NCBI GenBank assembly: GCA_938005345.1
Contig: CALLNG010000148.1
Location: forward strand, 1 to 7,029
Source of the DNA: an uncultured Clostridia bacterium
GTDB taxonomy: Bacteria; Bacillota; Clostridia; RUG12999
Reading direction: 5' to 3'
DNA: 7,029 bases
In this document: piece by piece, positions 1 to 6,938 of the stretch
Position numbering within the stretch: the first letter of the stretch is position 1
How the letters are laid out: each line of letters starts with the position of its first letter
Notes under the pieces: model-generated
What the model was told of the DNA's origin: nothing
Seen by the model: only the letters and a program-made list of their open reading frames with translations
Databases searched by the model: none
Program-made: the position numbers and the translations under genes

Positions 1-1
1 C

Positions 2-3000
2 GGACAACTCAAGATTGAATTTAAGTATAGGGAGGCCGGTCTGATTTTGGATAAGCTGGTTATTACTGCTGATAAGGAATATAACCCTATAGAAATGAAT
101 GACATGCCGGCCCAGGTTGACACGTCTGGAATGCTGTATCCGGAACCGCCTTTCACGCCGCCAGAGGGACATCCCAGGCTGTTTGTGAACGATGAAACGA
201 TTGCACAAATAAAAGTCAATGTCCAATCTGATTTATTGAAAGACACCTATGAAACGGTGAAAAACTATGCAAATGAAACGCTTAACTGTAATTTGCCAGA
301 TAATGGTGAAAGCGGGAATTACGACGAAACAACACTGGTGAGAATACAGTCAAGAGCGCTGATGTACCTGCTGGGTGAGGTGGATGACAACCATGGACGC
401 CAAACGATAGCATATATGAGAGAGTACATAGGCTCAGTAAAATTCCCGAACATACAAGATATCACCCGTTCCATGGGCAACGTTATGACGACGGGTGCTA
501 TGGTATATGACTGGTGTTACGATTTGCTGACGGATGATGATAAATCTTTCTTTATCCGCCGGTTTAAAGAAATCGCGGCAGAAAAAGAAATTGGCTATCC
601 ACCAACGGTAGGATCGTCCATTGGTTCTCACTCAGGAGAGGGCGAAATTATGCGCGACCTGATGAGCGCAGGGATTGCCTGCTATGATGAGGACCCTCAA
701 ATGTATAACCTCACGGCGGGACGCTTTTTCTCGGAATATATTGAATCCAGAAAACTGTTTAACAAGTCTGGGGCGCACCCCAATGGAAGCGCTTACGGCC
801 CATACCGCTTGAGCTGGGAATACTGGGCAAGTATTATCTTTAACCGTATGGGGCTGACTGATGTACTGGGATCTGAAATTGGCGATGTGCCGCTTCTGTG
901 GATTTATGACCGGCTGCCTATCGGGATGATTATGAAAGATGGGGACGTATATGACTGGGGAACAAACCGCTATTTTACCTATACTGTGAACCCCTATCTT
1001 TCCTATCTGTTTGGTGGAAATGAATATGATAACCCCTACGTTCGCGGCGAGTGGATCAAGGAAAATTCGCTTAGTAATTACGCTAAAGAGCCAATATGGA
1101 GTTTGCTGTTTGTACAACCGGATAAAGAATGGTCTTATCCGGATGATTTGCCGCTGGCGTATGCGACGACCTATCCTCTGACCTCCCTTACAGCGCGCAC
1201 AAGCTGGCAGAATGGGCTTTCTTCTCCTGCGGCAATCGTGAAAATGAAAGCGTATGAACGCAATTTGGAAGACCATATGCACAAGGACGTCGGATCCTTC
1301 CAAATTTATTATAAAGGCACGCTTGCGCTGGATTCTGGGAACTATCAGGTTGGCTATGGTTCCGCCCATGATTATAATTATGCAAGACGGACGGTAGCCC
1401 ACAACCTTGTCACGGTTTATGACCCCGAAGAAGATACCTGGCTTGGCGGTGGTTATGCAAACGATGGCGGACAAATTGGCAGGACAACGGTTGTCGTGCC
1501 GACTTATGAGGAAATGATGAGCGATGAGAATCTGCGTGCTGAAACAAAAGGCGTATATATTGGCCCAAATGAATACACACCGGAATTCTCGTACCTCAAA
1601 ACGGATCTCACAAATGCATATACCGATAAGGTAACAGATTACAAACGTTCTATGGTGTTCATGGATTTGTTTGATGAGGATTACCCTGCGGCGTTTGTCG
1701 TATTTGACAGAGTGGTATCCTCTGATGCAAGCTATAAAAAGAAGTGGCTTTTACACAGCATTGAAGAGCCATCGGTAGAGGGAAATACCACGGTGATTGC
1801 AAGGACAGAAGATGGATTCAACGGAAAGCTTGTCAACAAAACCATGCTACCCGAACGCTTTACGATTGACAAAATCGGTGGTAAAGGGTATGAAGGCTGG
1901 GTGGACGGTGCAAATTATCCATATACTGATGCAGAGGGAATCAACTCTGAATCGGGAGATTGGCGTATTGAATTGTCGCCGGCATCGGCAAATACGGAGG
2001 ATTTGTTCCTCAATGCCATGTATGTAACAGATTATGACCGGAATTTACCGGAACTGCCTATGTACCAAGAGGAAACCAGTGAATTTGCTGGCGTTACTGT
2101 GAAAGATCGGTTTGTTTTGTTTTCCAAAGAAGGCGATGTCAAAGACGGTGCGGTCAACTTTACGGTACGGGACAATGGGTACAGCGAAGTATCCTGTATG
2201 ATAGCCGATGTTGCAGAAGGTGTATGGAAGGTAAGCGGTGGCGGAACGGACACCTATGTTGAGGTAAAAGGGGATGAAAATGTCCTGTACTTTAAAGGCG
2301 CTCCGGGTGCGTACACCATTACGCCCGCACCAGGTATGACTGCTGAGGAAGTGGTTTATCCACAGGTGGAAAAAGAAGGCTATGGCGATTTTCTAGTGTA
2401 CCAAAATGGCCTGTTCCTCTACCAGAAGTACCCCACAAAACTGATTGACGGCACTTCATATATTTCTGCAGAGGGAATAGAAGAAATAGGCGGCACTGTA
2501 CAGTACAACGGAAATACCGTAACCGTTACGGGATTGGGCGGCAATGCTGTATATACAGCGGGTAGCAGTACCTATCTGATCAACGGTGTGGAACAGGTTG
2601 CGCAGGGCGCAGTGTTGCAGGAAGGAAGCGTTCTTTATATTCCCGTATCCTCTTTGAAGGATGTCCTATATATTAACTTAAGGTATGATGCCATTGCGCG
2701 GATTTTGTATGTGACAACGCAAGAGCTGAAAAAAGATTTTATGGATACCTATCATGTTAATGTATATATGCCTACAGCAATTACAGCCAGCGATTCTGAT
2801 GGGAACGCGCCCGTGAATGTTTCTGACTGGAGCCTGTCAACGCGTTGGTCATCAGCAGGACAAGGCAAATGGCTGATGTATGACATGGGGGAAGAAGTGA
2901 CGTTTAGCAAGGTGATGATTGCCTATTATAGAGGTGCGGAAAGACAGTCCTATTTTGACATTCAGGTATCCAATGACGGCGTGAACTGGAACACCATATA

Positions 3001-3145
3001 TGCAGATGGCGTAAGTTCTGGTACGACAGACCAGTTTGAAACGTTTGATGTCGGCAGTGTGACAGCGCGGTATATTCGTTACGTGGGATACGAAAATAGT
3101 TTGGATACATGGAATTCCATTTCTGAATTCGTAATTGCACAGTAG
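2..3145 (+). CDS. Heparinase II/III-family polysaccharide lyase, multimodular, 5' end outside window
   Basis: Predicted secreted lyase cleaving uronic-acid polysaccharides by beta-elimination; heparan sulfate or a related glycosaminoglycan is the best guess. Residues are counted from the codon at base 2 (1047 visible). Residues 1-29 resemble the last strands of a carbohydrate-binding beta-sandwich (KYREAGLILDKLVIT). From about 47 (PEPPFTPPEGHPRLF) to 775 runs the lyase core: alpha-helical part to about 395, then the heparinase II/III beta-sandwich. Catalytic-type residues match heparinase II (PL21; His202, Glu205, Tyr257, His406 there, from memory): H210 and E213 (HSGE, base 629), Y265 (SAYGP, base 794), H425 (DHMHKD, base 1274). 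Candidate zinc ligands are H427, D444 and H467. Residues about 798-906 resemble a copper amine oxidase N-terminal-like module, and 921-1047 an F5/8 type C module (STRWSS, SNDGVNW, ARYIRYVG). TTG at 47 is not a credible start: the frame is open upstream and those residues complete a domain. The signal peptide must lie outside. PL21 versus a sister family (such as PL35) is unresolved. Confidence 0.9.
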   Translation, partial: GQLKIEFKYREAGLILDKLVITADKEYNPIEMNDMPAQVDTSGMLYPEPPFTPPEGHPRLFVNDETIAQIKVNVQSDLLKDTYETVKNYANETLNCNLPDNGESGNYDETTLVRIQSRALMYLLGEVDDNHGRQTIAYMREYIGSVKFPNIQDITRSMGNVMTTGAMVYDWCYDLLTDDDKSFFIRRFKEIAAEKEIGYPPTVGSSIGSHSGEGEIMRDLMSAGIACYDEDPQMYNLTAGRFFSEYIESRKLFNKSGAHPNGSAYGPYRLSWEYWASIIFNRMGLTDVLGSEIGDVPLLWIYDRLPIGMIMKDGDVYDWGTNRYFTYTVNPYLSYLFGGNEYDNPYVRGEWIKENSLSNYAKEPIWSLLFVQPDKEWSYPDDLPLAYATTYPLTSLTARTSWQNGLSSPAAIVKMKAYERNLEDHMHKDVGSFQIYYKGTLALDSGNYQVGYGSAHDYNYARRTVAHNLVTVYDPEEDTWLGGGYANDGGQIGRTTVVVPTYEEMMSDENLRAETKGVYIGPNEYTPEFSYLKTDLTNAYTDKVTDYKRSMVFMDLFDEDYPAAFVVFDRVVSSDASYKKKWLLHSIEEPSVEGNTTVIARTEDGFNGKLVNKTMLPERFTIDKIGGKGYEGWVDGANYPYTDAEGINSESGDWRIELSPASANTEDLFLNAMYVTDYDRNLPELPMYQEETSEFAGVTVKDRFVLFSKEGDVKDGAVNFTVRDNGYSEVSCMIADVAEGVWKVSGGGTDTYVEVKGDENVLYFKGAPGAYTITPAPGMTAEEVVYPQVEKEGYGDFLVYQNGLFLYQKYPTKLIDGTSYISAEGIEEIGGTVQYNGNTVTVTGLGGNAVYTAGSSTYLINGVEQVAQGAVLQEGSVLYIPVSSLKDVLYINLRYDAIARILYVTTQELKKDFMDTYHVNVYMPTAITASDSDGNAPVNVSDWSLSTRWSSAGQGKWLMYDMGEEVTFSKVMIAYYRGAERQSYFDIQVSNDGVNWNTIYADGVSSGTTDQFETFDVGSVTARYIRYVGYENSLDTWNSISEFVIAQ

Positions 3146-3149
3146 GAGG
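3144..3149 (+). promoter_or_regulatory. Ribosome binding site AGGAGG of the second gene
   Basis: AGGAGG overlaps the TAG stop of the lyase gene and lies 8 bases before ATG at 3158, but only 2 bases before the in-frame GTG at 3152. This spacing decides the start of the second gene as ATG 3158. The tight junction suggests that both genes are translated from one transcript. Confidence 0.88.
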
Positions 3150-3157
3150 TTGTGGCA

Positions 3158-6100
3158 ATGAAAATAAAAAAGTTTGGCAGCTTTCTGATCGTTTTGGCAT
3201 TGCTTGTTTGCACCGCAGCGGTGCAAGTGAAAGCGGATGAACTAACGGAACCGTTTTTCTATGATTTCGAAGATTTTGAAGAGTTTGCAACTCTTGGTAA
3301 AAGATGGCGTTATCAATATATCGAGGTGGGAAATCAATACGGGACAGATTTTGCCAGTGGAGAAATCACTGCAAACTCGGAAGAGACGTTCGACAAAGAC
3401 TATGGACGCTCCCTGTTGCTAAACGTGCCGGAAAGTGGAACAACGCCATTTATCAATCTTTGGACAGAGCTCGGACAGAATGCGGTTGTTGGTTTTTCAG
3501 CGTATATTGATGATAAAACAGGCTTCACGTTTGGATCAAAGGGGCCTAGCAATGATTGGGGCAGTCCGGATACAGTTTCCGATATTATAAAAGTGAGAAG
3601 TGGAACTCTGACAATCAAAGATGGAACGGAAGTACCTTGTACGGCTGGATGGAACCATTTTTGCATCGGATTGGATTACACAACGAACAAAATTACGGTA
3701 TGGCTGAATGGGGAACAGGTTTCCGTTTATCAGGCTGCGCCGGAGTTCACAGGGACGCTCTATTTTAATATGAATACGAATCGGGTTTCTGGAGCAACTC
3801 AAATTGGTATAGATGACATGTTTATATATTATGTAGCGGATGCAGAAATGACAGGCAGCGGCAATGAGGGGATTGTTTCGCCGGATACGGAATCCTATAC
3901 GGTAAATATGGGGCAAAAGGTGTTTGGCGAAAATGTTGGCGATTCGGTGAAAATCTATGACAGCGGAAGAACTTTAATTTCCGGAACCGGAAGCGTGAGT
4001 ACGACGAAATACCAGGATACCGTAACAGTACCTTTGACGGAAACGCTGGGATTAGGCGAAACGTATACGGTGGAAGTGAGCGGCATAACAGATGCGCTGG
4101 GTAATGCAATTAGTAAAACGCTTACATTCGTTGCCACCCAAGGGACATATACGGTCACAGCTGCCTCTGCGGATACAGGGCAGGGAAGTGCAGCAGTGGT
4201 AACGCCCGGGGAAACGCTAGAGACAGGGACTAGCGTGATGGTTCAGGCAACTCCAGCAGAGGGATATAAGTTTGTGGGTTGGGTAACAGAAGGCGCGATG
4301 CTGACCGCACAACAGCTGACGGAAAACCCACTGGTGTTTTCTATGCCGTCTGCCGATGTGAAACTGACAGCAACGTTTGAAGCATTAACAGAAGCGCCGG
4401 TAGGCAATGAGATACCATTTTTCTATAACTTTGAAGACTATGCTGGAACCCAAGATTATGGCTGCATCCAGGTAGGCCGTCAATTGGGAACGGATTATGC
4501 CAGTGGAGAAATTATTGCAAATCTGGAGGAGCCAATTGACAAAGACTACGGCCGGTCCTTATTGCTGAAGGTGCCAGAAAGCGGAACAACACCATTTATC
4601 AATATTCAAACCACGCTTACACAAAACGCGGTGGTAGGTTTCTCGGCGTATATTGATGATAAGACGTATTTTACAATTAGCTCAAAGGGGCCTAGCAACG
4701 ACTGGAACAAGCCGGATACGATTGCGAATATTATACTTGTGAGAAACGGGATGCTGACAACTCTGGATGAAGTGGAAACACCATATACAACTGGTTGGAA
4801 CCATTTCTGTATTGGTCTGGATTACACGACAAATAATATCACGGTATGGCTAAATGGGGAAAAGGTATCAGTTTACCAGGCGGAACCGGAGTTTAAATCA
4901 ACTTCCTATCTCAATCTTAATACGAACCGGGTATCTGGCGCGGCACAAATTGGCATAGATGATATGTTTGTATATTATGCAGCGGATGCAGAAATAACAG
5001 GCAGTGACACGGATGGAATTGTAGAACCGGATATCGAATCCTATACGGTAAATATGGGGCAAAAGGTCTTTGGTGCAAATATAGGCGATTCAGTGAAGAT
5101 CTATGACAGCGGGAACAATTTGATTTCTGGTACTGGCAGTGTTAGCACGGCAGGATACCAGGACACTGTAACGGTGCCGCTCAATACTGATTTGGTTCCG
5201 GGGGCGGAATATACAGTTCAAATTGCAGGTATTACAGATATGTTGGGGAATAGTATCCAGCAATCACTAACCTTTTCCGCAAGGGATAATAAAACCCAAA
5301 TTACACTGAGCTGTGAGGAAACGAGGAAGCTTCCGGCGGGAACAGTGGTTGATTTTATGATTAACGCGCAAAATTTACCTGCCAACGATACCCTGGAAGT
5401 ATATCTCTGTGATGCAAAAATCCTAGAAGTGCCAGCCGATACCGAGACAGTTGGCATCACACTGCAAGACGGAGAAAATCGGATTTTTGTGAAAAGCGTG
5501 TCCACGGGTGTACAGTCACAAGAATATGTACTGGAAGCCGCCGAATATGAAGAAATTGCGAGCTATTTAGACACCGCCGATTTTGAGGACACCGGTGATC
5601 CCGTCAATAACTTAGATGGTGGAAATGCAGACGGGTCCCGAGATGTGATTGATGTCGGGGGTGAGCACGGTCACGTATTAAAGATGTCAATAGAAACAGG
5701 AGAAGCACCGTATACCCTTTTTCCAAATGTTTCCGGCGTGCGCGGGATCATTGTACTGGAAGGTGATTTTTACTTTGAATCGGCACCAGACTGCAATATT
5801 TTGTCAGTAAAAAGCGAAAATAACAAGTGGTTTACGAATATTCAGGCAAAGGGAAGTAATATAATAGCATTTGGAGAAGCAGTGGCCGAAGTGAAGCAAG
5901 GGGAATGGTATCATATGAAAGTGATGTACGATACTGTGGACAATGAGGTAAGCTTTTTTATGAACGGCAGAGTATATGTATTTGAACGGGATATGGCAGT
6001 TGAAGATTTTCAGGGAATCCAGTATTGTAATCAAACTCTCCGCCCAGGTAAGGAGGGTTCCCCCAATATAATGTATCTAGATAACCTCAAAGAATATGTG

Positions 6101-6709
6101 CTTGGCGCGCAGTATACATATCTCGTTACACCGGTAAATGATACCGGTAGCATATGTGAAAGATTGCCCTATGAAGGCGGTAAGCTAAGAATAGAATTTT
6201 CACAATCCATGATGGAAGATACGCTTGCAGGCATAACGGTTATCGATGAAAGTGGAAATGTCGTAGAACCAGTTAGCACGACATATGAGAGCAGTAGTAA
6301 TGCCTACGTAATAGAATTTGGGACGCTATTGCCCAATGCATCGTATACGGTTACAATACCTGATACAGTAAAAACAATTGCTGGTGCAGGTGGAAGCGCA
6401 GGTACAACCACAGTGCTAACAGAAAAAACACCGTTTAGCATTGACGATGTAACGGTTTCAGACGCAGAAGGAAGTTGCACCGTAGATGTGTCGTTGCAGG
6501 ATACTTCTGGAATCCAACACGAAGCAGTTGTGGTTCTATGCGTATATGAAGGAGACCGTTTGCATGATGTGAAAGTGGCGGAGGTAAACACGGTGGATTC
6601 ACTTGATATAACAGAGCAATTAACTGTTCCGACAGGGCAATATAGCGTTGAGGTATATCTCATAGAAAGTCTGACGTCCATGAAGTGTATTGATATCTAT
6701 TGTGTATAA
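3158..6709 (+). CDS. Secreted multi-module jelly-roll/Ig-like protein, putative glycan-binding
   Basis: A 1183-residue secreted protein without a recognised catalytic domain. Residues are counted from ATG 3158. Signal peptide 1-26: MKIKK, hydrophobic core FLIVLALLV, likely cleavage at VKA/DE. Cys18 lacks a proper lipobox (LLVC has Val before Cys), so a lipoprotein is unlikely. Modules, by pattern: jelly-roll A about 32-228 (GWNHFCIGLDYTTN, ITVWLNGE, IGIDDMF); Ig-like A 239-328 ending in a bacterial Ig pattern (YTVEVSGITDALGN); InlB-like repeat 329-408 (GYKFVGWVTEG, MPSADVKLTATFE); jelly-roll B 420-610; Ig-like B 620-708; another Ig-like module 712-795; divergent jelly-roll C about 803-983 (GEWYHMKVMYDTVDNEVSFFMNG); Big_5-like module 988-1090; and an unrecognised beta-rich C-terminus 1091-1183. 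No LPXTG, SLH or choline-binding anchor is visible. It lies 12 bases after the lyase gene, so is probably co-transcribed. A glycan-binding role is inferred from the modules and neighbour only; an adhesin or cell-surface scaffold is possible, and so is a very divergent lyase or hydrolase in one of the jelly-rolls. Confidence 0.93.
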   Translation: MKIKKFGSFLIVLALLVCTAAVQVKADELTEPFFYDFEDFEEFATLGKRWRYQYIEVGNQYGTDFASGEITANSEETFDKDYGRSLLLNVPESGTTPFINLWTELGQNAVVGFSAYIDDKTGFTFGSKGPSNDWGSPDTVSDIIKVRSGTLTIKDGTEVPCTAGWNHFCIGLDYTTNKITVWLNGEQVSVYQAAPEFTGTLYFNMNTNRVSGATQIGIDDMFIYYVADAEMTGSGNEGIVSPDTESYTVNMGQKVFGENVGDSVKIYDSGRTLISGTGSVSTTKYQDTVTVPLTETLGLGETYTVEVSGITDALGNAISKTLTFVATQGTYTVTAASADTGQGSAAVVTPGETLETGTSVMVQATPAEGYKFVGWVTEGAMLTAQQLTENPLVFSMPSADVKLTATFEALTEAPVGNEIPFFYNFEDYAGTQDYGCIQVGRQLGTDYASGEIIANLEEPIDKDYGRSLLLKVPESGTTPFINIQTTLTQNAVVGFSAYIDDKTYFTISSKGPSNDWNKPDTIANIILVRNGMLTTLDEVETPYTTGWNHFCIGLDYTTNNITVWLNGEKVSVYQAEPEFKSTSYLNLNTNRVSGAAQIGIDDMFVYYAADAEITGSDTDGIVEPDIESYTVNMGQKVFGANIGDSVKIYDSGNNLISGTGSVSTAGYQDTVTVPLNTDLVPGAEYTVQIAGITDMLGNSIQQSLTFSARDNKTQITLSCEETRKLPAGTVVDFMINAQNLPANDTLEVYLCDAKILEVPADTETVGITLQDGENRIFVKSVSTGVQSQEYVLEAAEYEEIASYLDTADFEDTGDPVNNLDGGNADGSRDVIDVGGEHGHVLKMSIETGEAPYTLFPNVSGVRGIIVLEGDFYFESAPDCNILSVKSENNKWFTNIQAKGSNIIAFGEAVAEVKQGEWYHMKVMYDTVDNEVSFFMNGRVYVFERDMAVEDFQGIQYCNQTLRPGKEGSPNIMYLDNLKEYVLGAQYTYLVTPVNDTGSICERLPYEGGKLRIEFSQSMMEDTLAGITVIDESGNVVEPVSTTYESSSNAYVIEFGTLLPNASYTVTIPDTVKTIAGAGGSAGTTTVLTEKTPFSIDDVTVSDAEGSCTVDVSLQDTSGIQHEAVVVLCVYEGDRLHDVKVAEVNTVDSLDITEQLTVPTGQYSVEVYLIESLTSMKCIDIYCV
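3251..4135 (+). repeat. Internal duplication, copy A (jelly-roll + Ig-like)
   Basis: First copy of a duplicated two-module unit in the second gene, starting at PFFYDFED and ending at LTFVA. The best-conserved part is bases 3338-4036 (233 codons), which aligns without gaps to 4484-5182; I count 52 amino-acid differences, about 78% identity. Many shared residues use different synonymous codons, so the duplication is not recent. Copy A has about six more residues near its N-terminus (around RWRYQY) than copy B. Confidence 0.92.
3890..3921 (+). repeat. 32-base exact direct repeat, copy 1
   Basis: Inside duplicated unit A, the codons for ESYTVNMGQKV are identical at base level with 5036-5067 over 32 bases, from gaatcctatacgg to the GT of the Val codon. 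It is the longest perfect match I found between the two units. Confidence 0.85.
4415..5281 (+). repeat. Internal duplication, copy B (jelly-roll + Ig-like)
   Basis: Second copy, from PFFYNFED to LTFSA, offset by exactly 1146 bases (382 codons) from copy A in the conserved block. Shared segments include DKDYGRSLLL, VPESGTTPFIN, NAVVGFSAYIDDKT, SKGPSNDW, GWNHFCIGLDYTTN, NTNRVSGA and ESYTVNMGQKVFG. The last 33 residues of the Ig-like module are only about half identical to copy A. No InlB-like repeat follows copy B, unlike copy A. Confidence 0.92.
5036..5067 (+). repeat. 32-base exact direct repeat, copy 2
   Basis: Partner of the repeat at 3890-3921, in the same orientation and the same reading frame, 1146 bases downstream. 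Confidence 0.85.
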
Positions 6710-6895
6710 AATAGGCTAACTAGTATAATCTAGTAGAAAAATTCAAAACGTTAAAAGCATGGAATATTGAACGGGAGATTGAACGTCAACAGGTTGCATA
6801 TAACCGCCATTTAGTACGGGAGGAATAATCGGCTAATGTGAAGAATAAAAACGATAATAATTGCCGATGAAACCAGATAAAAAAGTTTGAATGTG
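6710..6895. other. Non-coding stretch between second gene and terminator
   Basis: No gene with a plausible start and ribosome binding site is visible. Two things stand out. ACTAG-TATAAT-CTAGT at 6719-6734 is a small inverted repeat around a perfect -10-like hexamer, but only a poor -35 candidate (TTGTGT, 18 bases upstream) accompanies it. The + strand frame from 6724 to the TAA at 6826-6828 is open for 34 codons and reads like a charged, helical protein tail (AWNIEREIERQQVAYNRHL), yet has no ATG, GTG or TTG start. It may be a decayed gene remnant or part of a long 3' untranslated region. Confidence 0.5.
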
Positions 6896-6938
6896 GGATT
6901 CCTTCTATGAAAGCACTTTCATAGGAGGAATCCTTTTT
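6896..6938 (+). terminator. Intrinsic (rho-independent) terminator
   Basis: The arm ggattccttctatgaaag (6896-6913) pairs with ctttcataggaggaatcc (6916-6933) over 17-18 base pairs, with one G-U wobble (6904/6925) and a loop of CA or GCAC. TTTTT follows directly at 6934-6938. It lies 186 bases after the stop codon of the second gene and probably ends the transcript of both genes. On the minus strand no T-run directly follows the stem, so it mainly works on the + strand. Confidence 0.9.

Noticed and set aside
632..1474. 280-codon open frame on the minus strand
   Set aside because: It lies opposite the active-site region of the lyase, which has clear family motifs; the minus-strand translation shows no recognisable domain and is a shadow of the real gene.
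3152..3157. GTG at 3152 as the start of the second gene, adding two residues
   Set aside because: It lies only 2 bases after AGGAGG, too close for initiation; ATG 3158 has an 8-base spacer and opens a standard signal peptide.
3205..3213. Possible lipoprotein signal at Cys18 of the second protein
   Set aside because: The residue before Cys is Val (LLVC), which does not fit the lipobox, while VKA/DE gives a good signal peptidase I site.
2852..3290. Two overlapping minus-strand frames of about 125 codons across the gene junction
   Set aside because: They run opposite the F5/8 type C module, the ribosome binding site and the signal peptide of the real genes, and show no domain.
6838..6870. Tiny frame from GTG 6838 with GGAGG upstream
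   Set aside because: Only ten codons, and the GGAGG is about 14 bases away; no support for a real peptide.
6896..6933. Hairpin as an insertion-sequence end or CRISPR-like repeat
   Set aside because: It occurs once, has a loop of only 2-4 bases, and is followed directly by a T-run, which fits an intrinsic terminator; no transposase or second copy is visible.
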